Source: Candidatus Hydrogenisulfobacillus filiaventi
Lineage (GTDB): Bacteria; Bacillota; Sulfobacillia; Sulfobacillales; R501
Length of the DNA stretch: 64,000 nucleotides
Assembly: GCA_902809825.1 (NCBI GenBank)
Contig: LR778114.1
Coordinates: 1,426,001-1,490,000 of the forward strand
Direction: 5' to 3'
Positions within the stretch are counted from its first letter, which is position 1. Every line of letters begins with the position of its first letter. Below the pieces are notes generated by a model that was given only the letters and a program-made list of their open reading frames with translations, did not search any database and was not told where the DNA came from. Shown piece after piece: positions 26,251 through 34,548 of this stretch. The translations under genes and the position numbers were made by a program.

Positions 26251-26324
26251 GATCCTACCTCCTTCACGGCGGTCCCACCGGCTGCCCCGCTCGCCGACGT
26301 CGGCGGACCCGACACCCAAGAACG

Positions 26325-26372
26325 CGAAAAAGGCCCCCGTGGCGCAACCTCCGCCACACGGGCACTTTTTCG
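26325..26372. terminator. strong bidirectional terminator between cupredoxin and diiron genes
   Basis: Long imperfect inverted repeat: CGAAAAAG ... CTTTTTCG arms flank a GTGGCG/CGCCAC core. T tracts lie at both ends, on the minus strand at 26327-26331 and on the plus strand at 26366-26370. Confidence 0.75.
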
Positions 26373-26434
26373 GGTCTCGGCCGGACGCCCTACCAACGCT
26401 TATAAAAACTTGTGGGAGCTCATGCCATTGAAGG

Positions 26435-26463
26435 AGCGTAGCCTAGGATCCGGAAACTGTCAA
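26435..26463 (-). promoter_or_regulatory. promoter candidate at the end of the cupredoxin gene
   Basis: TTGACA (26458-26463), 17-base spacer, TACGCT (26435-26440). The -35 lies in the last codons of the cupredoxin. The transcript would meet the terminator at 26325-26372 before the diiron gene. Confidence 0.4.
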
Positions 26464-27031
26464 GGTCCCCTGCATCCAGCCCGGGGTGGCCATGGGGCCG
26501 CCGAAGCCGGTGGGGCCGGTGCCGCAGGGCGCCTCGCAGAACCACGGGAAGCTCCCCGCCTTCTTGGCCACGAAGGTGGCCTTCACGATCTCAGGCTTGC
26601 CCTTGGTGGGGGTGGCCGGCACCGGGATGTTGATGCCCAGGGCCGGAACCGTAAAGGTGTGGGCGATCTGGGCGGCGGGCACCGAGGACAGGCTCTGGCC
26701 GTCAGCCATGATGGTGCCGCCTTCCACCCCGGTCACCTTAGTGTACTGGGCGGTGGGGGGGCGCGGTGCCGTCATCCCAGCTGATGATGGTCAACTCGAC
26801 CTTGGCCCCCTTGGGTACGGTCATGTCCGCCGGGGAGTACATGGGCCAGCCCTTCTTGCCGTCCATGCGGCCGGTGATGATGTTGGTGTAGAGATGGACG
26901 GTGGGGGCCGGCGCCGCCGAAGCGGAAGTGGAGGATGAATTCGAGGGGGCCGCCGAGGAACCGCAGCCGGCCGCGCCGAGCGCCAGCAGTCCTACCGCAC
27001 CCAAAGCCCACACGCGATGCTTGTTCGTCAT
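26443..27031 (-). pseudogene. cupredoxin-domain lipoprotein broken by one extra base
   Basis: Two reading frames join into one copper protein of about 195 residues. The first (27031 to 26738) has lipoprotein signal LLALGAAGC, a serine/alanine linker and the cupredoxin part ending SWDDGTAPP. The second (26775 to 26443) continues with TAQYTKVTGVEGG, AHTFTVPALGINIPV and FPWFCEAPCGTG...GPMATPGWMQG. The junction is a run of seven C on the minus strand (26755-26761); six would restore the frame. The CEAPCG pair, histidine and methionine suggest a CuA-like or mononuclear copper site. A sequencing error, phase variation or true inactivation are all possible. Confidence 0.8.
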
Positions 27032-27219
27032 CGTTGGTTCCGCACCTCTTCTCGATTGGTGGCGGGCCGAGACGTTTCGGATCCGATACGAATTCTAGAG
27101 GGCCGGGGGCGCGGGAACAGTGTCCTACCGGGATATCCCTGACGGGCAGGTGGACGATCTTCACGCGGCCAAACGACGGTCAGTCATGGTTCTTGCGAAC
27201 CGCTTACGCGGCCAGGCCC

Positions 27220-27942
27220 TCACCCGCCGCCCAGGACATCCCCCCCGTCCAGGTAGAACACCTGCCCCTGAAACACGTCCGGCGGCATGGCCAGCAGGGC
27301 CACGATGACGGCCGCCAGGTCCGCCGGCTCCTGCCAGCGCCCGGCCCGCATGCGGGCGGCCAGGGCCCGGCGCCGCGCTTCCGGCAAACTATCCGCCCAC
27401 CGGGTGCGCACCCAGCCCGGGGCCAGGACGTTCACCCGCACCCGCGGCCCCACCGACAGGGCCAGGGACCGGCTGAAGCCGATGATGGCGGCCTTGGCGG
27501 CCGCGTACAACTCGCCAAAGGGACCGGCCATGCCGGTGCAAGCGCGGTCCCAGGCCACATTCAGGATCTGGGGCCGGCCCCGGGGATTGAGATGCGGCAG
27601 CACCGCCCGCGATAGCAGCATGGTCCCGCGCACATCCACCCGCCAGAGGTACTCAAGGCGGTCGGCATACGGCCGCGACCGCCACGGTTCGCTCAAAATG
27701 TCAGCCCCCGCCAGGTTCACCCAGGCATCAAACGGCCCCGCCCGCGCCGCCGCGGCGGCCACCAGCGCGGCGGCCTCCGCCTCCCCCCAGGCCGGGTCGG
27801 CCAGGTCGAGCGCATAATCGGCGTCCCGCCGCCCGAAGCGCACCACCTGCATGCCGGCCGCCGCCGCGGCCGCCGTCAGCGCCTGCCCCAGGCCGCCGCC
27901 GGCCCCGGTGACGCCCAGCACCTGCCCCTGGAGGCTTCCCAT
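27220..27942 (-). CDS. short-chain dehydrogenase/reductase
   Basis: 240 residues. Cofactor motif TGAGGGLG (TGxxxGxG), the NxAG-like NLAGAD, and the active-site tyrosine/lysine LYAAAKAA (YxxxK). The C-terminal end FYLDGGDVLGGG is normal. The ATG at 27942 overlaps by one base the TGA of the preceding zinc-ribbon gene (sequence TGATG). The substrate is unknown. Confidence 0.9.
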   Translation of the reverse strand: MGSLQGQVLGVTGAGGGLGQALTAAAAAAGMQVVRFGRRDADYALDLADPAWGEAEAAALVAAAAARAGPFDAWVNLAGADILSEPWRSRPYADRLEYLWRVDVRGTMLLSRAVLPHLNPRGRPQILNVAWDRACTGMAGPFGELYAAAKAAIIGFSRSLALSVGPRVRVNVLAPGWVRTRWADSLPEARRRALAARMRAGRWQEPADLAAVIVALLAMPPDVFQGQVFYLDGGDVLGGG

Positions 27943-28121
27943 CAGGCGTGCCCGGGGGTCACCGGATGACGGAAGCGGGCTGCAGCCGCCTCCAGCCGTT
28001 CCCCGGGCCGCAGCTCAAAGCGGCAGACGGGATAGCGCGAACAGCGCAGGACGGTCTCCCCCGCCGCATCTTCCACCGGCTCCAGCACCCCTTCGTGACA
28101 AACCGGACAGCGGGTGGCCAT
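27942..28121 (-). CDS. small zinc-ribbon protein, 59 aa
   Basis: A single topoisomerase-C-terminal-type zinc ribbon: CPVCHEG...LRCSRYPVC, four cysteines in two CxxC-like knuckles, as in DNA topoisomerase I tails. The ATG at 28121 has GGGAAGGGAG upstream. It overlaps the SDR gene start by one base, so the two are co-translated. A nucleic-acid- or protein-binding role is likely by fold but nothing more can be said. Confidence 0.82.
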   Translation of the reverse strand: MATRCPVCHEGVLEPVEDAAGETVLRCSRYPVCRFELRPGERLEAAAARFRHPVTPGHA

Positions 28122-28213
28122 AGCTATGCGCTCCCTTCCCCGACGGCCGGGCCGGATGGCGGCCCGGCCTGTAAGCCTTACCGCCTGTTCAAGGGAATTA
28201 TACCGCCTGCGGG

Positions 28214-29326
28214 TCAGGGTAGCGGACGCCGGCGCTGGCTGGGCAGCACCACCTTTTCCTGCCAGAGACGCACGGCGGCAATCCAGGCCGCCACCACAAT
28301 CCCGGCGGTCGGCACGGCGAACACCGCGCCCCACAATCCCCCCAGATGGGCCCCGATCATGAGGGCCAGGACGGACAGGATGGGATGCAGGCCCACCTGC
28401 GACCGCAGCAGGCGCGGGCCCAGAATCTGCGATTCCAGCAGGTGCACCACCAGCAGCAGGATCAGCACCTCAGGCACCTGCACCAGGGGATGGCCGAAGG
28501 CGGCCAGGAGGAGGGGCAGCAGGGCACCCAGCACCGGCCCCAACAGCGGGATGAGCTCGAAGAAGGCGGCCACCGCCCCGATGATGAAGGGATAGGGCAG
28601 GCCGATGAGCCAGCTGCCGAAGCCGAACCCGCTGCCCACCAGCACCGACAGCAGCAGCTGCGCCCGGATGTACCCCCCGACCACCCGGGCCAGGGTATGC
28701 TCCACCGCTAGCGCACTTTCCCGGGCCGGTTCCGGAATGAGGCGGAAGAGGCCGACGTGGATGCGTTCAGCGTCCAGCAGCAGGTAGATGGTGATGAACA
28801 GGATGATCACACTGTCGGTGACCGCCCCCACCAGGTGGGTGAAGACCGCGACCCCGCGGGTGAGGACGATGGAGGAGATCTGGCCGGCCCGGGCCAGGAG
28901 ATGGCTTTCGATGGCCGCCACACTGATGTGAACCCCGAACCGGGCCGCCCACGCGGTCCAGCGCGCGAACAGCCCCGAAACCAGGTGGACGGTGGCCGGC
29001 AGCCGCTGCACCAGGGAGACCGACTCCTCCACCAGGGCCGCCACCACCAGCCCGCCGCCGGCGAACACCACCAGGGCGGCGCCGACGATCACCGCCAGCA
29101 CCGCCCACGGCCGGCGCCAGACCCGGCTCAGGCGGTCAACCAGCGGGCCCAGCAGGGTCTCGAGCAGGAGGGCCAGCAACAGGATGAGCACAATGGAGGC
29201 CACGTGCCCCACCAGCCATGCCAGCACCCAGACGATCCCGACCCCGCCCAGGATCACGATCGTCAAATCCCGCCACAGCCGGACCCGTTCCGCCAGTCCG
29301 CGCTGCGACCCCGGGAGGCTCTGCAT
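28214..29326 (-). CDS. AI-2E family transporter (PerM/YtvI type)
   Basis: 370 residues with about eight hydrophobic segments: two near the N terminus, a long central cytoplasmic or soluble part, and the conserved end LPYPFIIGAVAAFFELIPLLGPVLGALLPLLLAAFG that defines the family. The ATG at 29326 follows GAGGTGAGCC. Members export small molecules; the autoinducer-2 label reflects a few. A sodium/proton antiporter has also been reported for related proteins. Specificity is unknown. Confidence 0.9.
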   Translation of the reverse strand: MQSLPGSQRGLAERVRLWRDLTIVILGGVGIVWVLAWLVGHVASIVLILLLALLLETLLGPLVDRLSRVWRRPWAVLAVIVGAALVVFAGGGLVVAALVEESVSLVQRLPATVHLVSGLFARWTAWAARFGVHISVAAIESHLLARAGQISSIVLTRGVAVFTHLVGAVTDSVIILFITIYLLLDAERIHVGLFRLIPEPARESALAVEHTLARVVGGYIRAQLLLSVLVGSGFGFGSWLIGLPYPFIIGAVAAFFELIPLLGPVLGALLPLLLAAFGHPLVQVPEVLILLLVVHLLESQILGPRLLRSQVGLHPILSVLALMIGAHLGGLWGAVFAVPTAGIVVAAWIAAVRLWQEKVVLPSQRRRPLP

Positions 29327-29479
29327 GGCTCACCTCGCGTCCCCGCCACCGCCCCGCCGGCCCGGCGGGGGCGAATTTTCCTGGTGTGACGGCCCTTCAG
29401 CTATACTAGAATACCATGAGGGAAGGTGGGCGGCCGCCAGGGCGCCCTGTCACCGCTAGGAGTCGGAAGGTGGGACCAG

Positions 29480-31054
29480 GTGCAGGCCGCGACACGCAAG
29501 GCCGCTCATCATCGCAGTCTCGGCCTCCATGCGGCCGTGATCTTCGTGGCCACGCTGCTGAGCCGCCTCAGCGGCTTCGTGCGGGAAATCGTCATGGCCT
29601 ATGTGTTCGGCACCTCCGCCTACACCGACACCTGGCTAATGGCATCGGTCCTGCCCAACCTCCTGTTCGGGGCCATCAACGGCGCCGTGACCACCACCGT
29701 CGTCCCCGTAATGAGTGAAGCCGATGCGGGTTATTCCAACCGCTCCCGCCAGCACTTCGTCCAGGAGGTGTTCACCCTCATCGTGATCACCGCCCTGGGG
29801 TTGTTGCTGGCCGGCGAGCTGGCTGCCCCCTGGCTGGTGCGCCTGATTGCCCCCGGCTTCGGGCCCCGCAAGCTGGCGCTGACGGTGGTGATGACCCGCT
29901 GGATGCTGCCGACCATCCTGTTCTGGGGCCTGAGCGGATTTGTCACCGGCATCCTCCAGGAACGGGAACGCTATTTCGCGCCGGCCATCTCGCCGGTGGT
30001 CATCAACACCGTCCGTATCCTGACCATTCTCATCCTGGGCCGCCTCTTCGGGATCGTGGGGGTGGCGATCGGGTTTACGCTGGCCGTGCTCTCCCAGCTG
30101 TTTGTGGTCATCCCCCCGTTGCTCAAGCTCGGGTTCCGGCTCAAGTTCCGCTGGCGGTTCGGCCATCCCCTGCTGCGGCGGATGATGGTAATGTCGGGGC
30201 CGTTCTTCCTGGCCAGCTCGGCCGGCACGGTGGGCGTCATCGTCGACCGGATCCTGGCCTCCACCCTGGTCACCGGCTCCCTGGCCGCCCTCAATTACTC
30301 CTACGTCCTCGTGCAGGTACCGGTCGGGCTGTTGGTGTCCTCCCTCACCGTCCCCATTTACACCCGGCTTTCCCGGCACTTCACACACCGGGAGGAGGAG
30401 TCGTTCCGTTTCCTGACCATGAAAGGGCTGCGGGTGGTCCTCCTCATCATCATGCCCATCACGGTGTGGTTCATCCTGCTCAGCACCCCTATCCTGGAGC
30501 TCATCTATCAGCGGGGTGCCTTCTCCGGCCGTTCCACCTTCCTGACGGCGGGAACCCTGGCCGCCTTCGCGGTCGGCCTGCCCGGCTTTGCCCTGCAGTT
30601 CTACCTTCAGCGGGTGTTCTTCGCCACCCAAGACACCCGCACCCCGGCGCGCTTCAGCGTGGCCCAGATCGCGGTCAACATCGCCGGCGACCTGCTGCTG
30701 GTGCACCCCTTGGCAGCAGACGGCCTCGCCCTGGCCACGGGCCTGGGCGCCTGGGTGAACGCCTTCCTGCTCAGCGTCACCCTGCTGCGCCACAGCCGCC
30801 GGGAGGAGATCCGGCGGCTGGTCCGCCCCCTCCTCAGCCTAGCCGCCGCCACCGTGGTGATGGCCGGGGCCGTGTTGATCCTCAACCGGGTCCTGCCCCT
30901 TGCCGCCCTGCACGGCCTCTGGGCCCTGAGCGGCGGCCTCGTGGTCACCGGACTGCTGTCCCTGCTCCCCTACGGGCTCCTGCTCCTGCTCCTCCGCTAC
31001 CCGGAGGCCGGCGAAGGCCTGCGCCGGCTGGCCGGCCGGCTGGCGCTCTCCTGA
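29480..31054 (+). CDS. murJ: lipid II flippase MurJ
   Basis: 524 residues, 13-14 hydrophobic segments. Family markers are SRLSGFVREIVMAYVFGTSAYTDTWLMASVLPNLLFG near the start, the MSEADAGYSNRSRQHFVQEVF loop, and RVFFATQDTRTPARFSVAQIAVNI. It flips lipid-linked peptidoglycan precursor. The GTG at 29480 follows GGAAGGTGG. TATACT upstream at about 29402-29407 may be its -10. It may be a paralogue of a second flippase (36194-37429) in the same window. Confidence 0.93.
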   Translation: MQAATRKAAHHRSLGLHAAVIFVATLLSRLSGFVREIVMAYVFGTSAYTDTWLMASVLPNLLFGAINGAVTTTVVPVMSEADAGYSNRSRQHFVQEVFTLIVITALGLLLAGELAAPWLVRLIAPGFGPRKLALTVVMTRWMLPTILFWGLSGFVTGILQERERYFAPAISPVVINTVRILTILILGRLFGIVGVAIGFTLAVLSQLFVVIPPLLKLGFRLKFRWRFGHPLLRRMMVMSGPFFLASSAGTVGVIVDRILASTLVTGSLAALNYSYVLVQVPVGLLVSSLTVPIYTRLSRHFTHREEESFRFLTMKGLRVVLLIIMPITVWFILLSTPILELIYQRGAFSGRSTFLTAGTLAAFAVGLPGFALQFYLQRVFFATQDTRTPARFSVAQIAVNIAGDLLLVHPLAADGLALATGLGAWVNAFLLSVTLLRHSRREEIRRLVRPLLSLAAATVVMAGAVLILNRVLPLAALHGLWALSGGLVVTGLLSLLPYGLLLLLLRYPEAGEGLRRLAGRLALS

Positions 31055-31107
31055 CCCACCGCCCGCCCTACTTCCTTGCTAGTGCTATCGAGTTCCGGCA
31101 ACTGTGA

Positions 31108-31113
31108 TACACT
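31108..31113 (+). promoter_or_regulatory. extended -10 promoter candidate for otsA
   Basis: TGATACACT (TGnTACACT) about 75 bases before the otsA start. The -35 region is weak. Confidence 0.4.
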
Positions 31114-31188
31114 GGAAATGCCACAGAGGGGGGTGGGAGCCGCACCCGGCGTCAGGCGGTCCCGAACCGGCGAAGAGGAGGTGGCAGC

Positions 31189-32703
31189 TTGCTTTCCGGC
31201 CAAAGGCCTCTAGACCGGCACCCGCTGGTGGTGGTCACCAATCGCGAACCCTATATCGATGAACGGGTCGGACAAGGCATCCGGACCGTGCAGAGCGCAG
31301 GCGGGGTGGTCGCCGCCCTGGATCCGCTCCTGCAGGAACACGGCGGATATTGGGTGGCATGGGGCAGCGGCAGCGCCGATTTTCAGGCAGCCCCCGACGG
31401 CCGCCGGCAGGTGCCGCCCCGTAATCCCCGCTACACCCTCTGCCGGGTGGCATTGAGCCCGGAAGAGGTGGAGGGCTATTACGCGTCCTACAGCAATCAG
31501 GGCCTCTGGCCCCTGTCCCATCTCCTGATTGAGCGGGCCCATTTTTCGCGGGAGGCCTACGGCTTCTATGCAGCCGTCAACCGCAAGTTCGCGCAGGCGG
31601 CAGCCCGGGTCGCACCCCGCCGGGCCTGGGTGTTCTCCCACGACTATCAGCTGGCCCTGTTTCCGGCCGCCCTCAAGCGGGCGCGGCCCGACTTGACCAT
31701 TGCGCACTTTTGGCACATCCCTTGGGCCCCCTTCACGGTCTTCCGCCTCTGCCCCCACTACCGGGCCCTGCTGGAAGGGCTGCTGGGCGCGGATGTGCTC
31801 GGTTTCCAGACCGGGGGGGATGTCTTTCACTTCCTGAACGCGGTCCAGCGCACCTTTCCCGAGGCGGTGGTCGACCGCGAGCTGGGGGTCGTGACCTGGA
31901 ACCGCCACACCACCCGGGTCAGCGCCTTTCCCGTCAGCGTGGACTACGCCGCCATCCGGGAGCTGGCCTTAAGCCGGCGGGTCAGCCGCATGGCCCGGGG
32001 GCTCCGCCGCCAGCTGGCCCATGCCGACCTGCAGCTGGTGGTGGCCGTGGACCGGGCGGATTACACCAAGGGCATCCTCCACCGCCTGGAAGCCCTGGCC
32101 GACTTCCTGGAACGCTATCCCGCCTGGCACCGGCGCTTTGTCCTGCTGCAGGTGGTGGTGCCGACCCGCACCGAGGTCGACGAGTACCGCGACCTGTTCA
32201 CCGAGGTGCTGCGCCGGACCCGGGCCCTCAACGAGGAGTGGGGCCGGGACGGTTGGCAGCCGGTGGTTACCATCCGCCGCAGCCTGGACCGTGCGCGGCT
32301 GACCGCGCTGTTCCGGGCGGCGGACGTGGCCCTGGTCAGCTCCCTCTTCGACGGCATGAATCTGGTGGCCAAGGAGTTTGTGGCTGCCCAGGTCGACCGC
32401 CGCGGGGTGCTGCTGGTGAGCGAAAGCGCCGGGGCCTCGGAGGAGCTGACCGACGCCTTTCCCGTCAACCCCCTCGACCCGGAGGGCATGGCGGCCACCC
32501 TCGACGAGGCCCTGCGTCTACCCCCCGCCGAGCGCGCGGCGCGGCTGGGCCGCATGCAGGCCTACCTGTCCCGGCACAACGTCTATACCTGGCTCCAGGA
32601 CATCCTGGACGCCCTCGAGGAGGCCAGCCTCAACCCCTCATGGCTCACGACGGATGCGGAAACCTCCCCCTCCTTGATCGGGGAATCCTGGACCGATTCC
32701 TGA
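31189..32703 (+). CDS. otsA: alpha,alpha-trehalose-6-phosphate synthase
   Basis: 504 residues of the GT20 family. Landmarks are VQSAGGVVAALDP, FWHIPWAPF, ADVLGFQT, VAVDRADYTKGI and LFDGMNLVAKEFV. It makes trehalose 6-phosphate from UDP- or ADP-glucose and glucose 6-phosphate. The TTG at 31189 is favoured because GGAGGTGG stands six bases upstream. otsB starts 64 bases inside its end. Trehalose would protect against heat, desiccation or osmotic stress. Confidence 0.95.
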   Translation: MLSGQRPLDRHPLVVVTNREPYIDERVGQGIRTVQSAGGVVAALDPLLQEHGGYWVAWGSGSADFQAAPDGRRQVPPRNPRYTLCRVALSPEEVEGYYASYSNQGLWPLSHLLIERAHFSREAYGFYAAVNRKFAQAAARVAPRRAWVFSHDYQLALFPAALKRARPDLTIAHFWHIPWAPFTVFRLCPHYRALLEGLLGADVLGFQTGGDVFHFLNAVQRTFPEAVVDRELGVVTWNRHTTRVSAFPVSVDYAAIRELALSRRVSRMARGLRRQLAHADLQLVVAVDRADYTKGILHRLEALADFLERYPAWHRRFVLLQVVVPTRTEVDEYRDLFTEVLRRTRALNEEWGRDGWQPVVTIRRSLDRARLTALFRAADVALVSSLFDGMNLVAKEFVAAQVDRRGVLLVSESAGASEELTDAFPVNPLDPEGMAATLDEALRLPPAERAARLGRMQAYLSRHNVYTWLQDILDALEEASLNPSWLTTDAETSPSLIGESWTDS

Positions 32704-33461
32704 ACGCCCGCGCCCGCCACGCCTGGGGCTTCGACGTCGACGGCACCCTGCTGGACATCGCCCCCACCCCGGAGGCCGTCCGCGTGCCGCCGGGACTGGA
32801 GGCGGCCCTGCTGGGCCGCCTGGCCGGCGGCCTGGACCTGGTCGCCCTGGTCAGCGGCCGGGCCCTGCCCTCCCTGGTCGGGCTATTCCCCGGTCTGGAA
32901 GCCGCCCGCCAGCGGGGGGCCTCCGTGTATCTGGTCGGCAATCACGGGGCGGAATGGCTGGGGCCGGAATCCGGCCTCCGGGTCCATCCGGCGGCGATAG
33001 CGGCCCGGCCCCTGCTGGCCGGCGTCCGCGACCGCCTGGCGGGCATGTTGGACCACTGGCCCGGCACCCGCCTGGAGGACAAAGGCCTCACCCTGACCGT
33101 GCATTACCGGGGGGCGGCCCCCGGGACCGGTCCTGCCCTCCAACCGCTGCTGGAGGAGCTGGTATCCGGTACCAACGGCCGCCTCTACGTGGTGCCGGCC
33201 CGCATGGCCTGGGAAATCCGGGTCCGCGGGGCCCCCACCAAGGGACTGGCGCTGCGGACCCTGCTCGACCGCCGCTACGGGCCGGATTGGGCGGATTCCG
33301 TGGCGGTGGTGCTGTTCGGGGATGACCTGACCGACGAGTCGGCCTTCCTGGCGCTGCCGGGCGCCCTCACCTGCCGGGTGGGGCCGGTACCGCTGAACGG
33401 GGCGCAGACCTGCCTGCCCGACCCGGCCGCCCTGCGGCGGCTCTTGATGAGCGGATGCTAA
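32640..33461 (+). CDS. otsB: trehalose-6-phosphate phosphatase
   Basis: 273 residues of the HAD type: the nucleophile FDVDGTLLD (DxDGT), LVSGRALPSL, GNHGAEW and the metal motif GDDLTDESAF. It dephosphorylates trehalose 6-phosphate. ATG at 32640 overlaps the end of otsA by 64 bases, giving translational coupling; GAGGAGG is rather far upstream, so the exact start is not certain. The gene ends right before a new promoter for the small downstream gene. Confidence 0.93.
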   Translation: MAHDGCGNLPLLDRGILDRFLNARARHAWGFDVDGTLLDIAPTPEAVRVPPGLEAALLGRLAGGLDLVALVSGRALPSLVGLFPGLEAARQRGASVYLVGNHGAEWLGPESGLRVHPAAIAARPLLAGVRDRLAGMLDHWPGTRLEDKGLTLTVHYRGAAPGTGPALQPLLEELVSGTNGRLYVVPARMAWEIRVRGAPTKGLALRTLLDRRYGPDWADSVAVVLFGDDLTDESAFLALPGALTCRVGPVPLNGAQTCLPDPAALRRLLMSGC

Positions 33462-33473
33462 AAATGGCAATAT

Positions 33474-33483
33474 TTGGTATAAT
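33474..33483 (+). promoter_or_regulatory. extended -10 promoter of the small membrane protein gene
   Basis: TTTGGTATAAT gives TGnTATAAT, with the -10 at 33478-33483. There is no clear -35. It lies 15 bases past the otsB stop. Confidence 0.55.
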
Positions 33484-33520
33484 GCCGGCGCGAGGCATCC
33501 TCAACCGGGAGGGAACAACC

Positions 33521-33811
33521 ATGTCCACCCCAGCTGCTCCGCCCACCGGCCGCCGGGCCGGCGGGCACGCGCACGCCCGCCGGCTGCGTCCGCTGCGCTG
33601 GCTGTTTGCCGGCATCGTGATCCTGATAGCGGTCCTGTTCTGGGACCTGAACGCGCTGGTAGCCGGGCTCCGGCACACGGCCGGGGCCCTGGCCCGGCTG
33701 GAGGGGGCCCGCCGGCTGCTGGGCACCACCGCCGCCGTCGCCTGGGCCCACCTCCTGCAGCTGGTCCATCGCATCGGCCACTGGCTGGCTTCGGTGGGGG
33801 GACCCGCCTGA
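33521..33811 (+). CDS. small single-pass membrane protein, 96 aa
   Basis: No family recognised. An arginine/histidine-rich N terminus (GRRAGGHAHARRLRPLR) is followed by one hydrophobic segment LRWLFAGIVILIAVLFW at about residues 25-45, then an amphipathic C terminus. The topology would put the arginine-rich part inside the cell. GGGAGGG precedes the ATG, and its own extended -10 promoter supports a real gene. It converges on the Bax-inhibitor gene with only two bases between. Confidence 0.7.
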   Translation: MSTPAAPPTGRRAGGHAHARRLRPLRWLFAGIVILIAVLFWDLNALVAGLRHTAGALARLEGARRLLGTTAAVAWAHLLQLVHRIGHWLASVGGPA

Positions 33812-33831
33812 GGTCAGCTGCGCCGCTGACC
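33812..33831. terminator. hairpin between convergent genes
   Basis: GGTCAGC (33812-33818) pairs with GCTGACC (33825-33831), loop TGCGCC. It overlaps the stops of both flanking genes and has no U tract, so it is a weak call. Confidence 0.4.
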
Positions 33832-34479
33832 CAGCGAGATCAGGAAAAGCAGCAGGTTGACGATATCCACCAGCAGCGCGACCGCCAGCACTACCGCCGC
33901 CCCGTCCCCGGGCAGGGTGAGGCCGCGGTACTTGAGCAGCGAGAAGTCCACCAGCAGGTAGCCGACAAAGATGGCGACCCCGATCAGGTTATAGGTGACC
34001 GACAGGGAGACCCCGGCCCAGGCAGGGATGATCCAGGAAAGCAATCCGGTCAGGATCAGCAGCAGCAGGCCCACGAAGAGCAGCGGACCCAGCCGGGAGA
34101 AGTCCCACGGGATCCAGGCCACCATCACGGCCGTCAACCCGACCGCCGCCACCACCGAAAGCAGCGCGGTCAGGAGCACCCGGGGCTCGGTCAGCGCGGT
34201 ATACAACACCAGGGGCCCGGCCATGAGGCCCATCCCCAGCGCCACCACCACACCCCAGCCGTAGGCGCCGGTCCCGCGCGCCGCCGCCCGGTTGGCCAGC
34301 AAGGTACCGCCCAGGGCCATCGCCAGGCCCACCCAGACCGACCAGCCGCGCAAGGCGACGGCAAAGGGGGAAGCCAGCATGGCAAATGCCAGATAGGAAG
34401 CCAGGTAACCCAGGGTCTTGCCCAGGGTGGCCCCGTCCAGCCCCTCGTCCAGCCGGGTTGCATACGGTGCCCGGTACAT
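33814..34479 (-). CDS. Bax inhibitor-1 family membrane protein
   Basis: 221 residues with seven hydrophobic segments. The YccA/BI-1 pattern is seen in the N-terminal TLGKTLGYLASYLAFAMLA and the C-terminal LSVTYNLIGVAIFVGYLLVDFSLL. The bacterial members are of unclear function; a calcium leak has been reported for B. subtilis YetJ. The ATG at 34479 (MYRAPY) is favoured over an ATG twelve codons earlier because AAGGGG is correctly spaced. A well-formed promoter is found upstream (34514-34542). Confidence 0.85.
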   Translation of the reverse strand: MYRAPYATRLDEGLDGATLGKTLGYLASYLAFAMLASPFAVALRGWSVWVGLAMALGGTLLANRAAARGTGAYGWGVVVALGMGLMAGPLVLYTALTEPRVLLTALLSVVAAVGLTAVMVAWIPWDFSRLGPLLFVGLLLLILTGLLSWIIPAWAGVSLSVTYNLIGVAIFVGYLLVDFSLLKYRGLTLPGDGAAVVLAVALLVDIVNLLLFLISLGQRRS

Positions 34480-34513
34480 ATCCTTCACCCCTTTTTCTGC
34501 CGTTATCACCAGC

Positions 34514-34542
34514 ATGCTACCATCCGGCGGCTAAAAAGTCAA
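34514..34542 (-). promoter_or_regulatory. promoter of the Bax-inhibitor gene
   Basis: TTGACT (34537-34542), 17-base spacer, TAGCAT (34514-34519). Only six bases separate it from the stop of the acyl-CoA synthetase at 34549. Confidence 0.65.
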
Positions 34543-34548
34543 ACAAGG

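Noticed and set aside
30466-31107. 213-codon frame inside murJ
   Set aside because: Arginine/proline-rich out-of-frame reading of murJ with no ribosome site.
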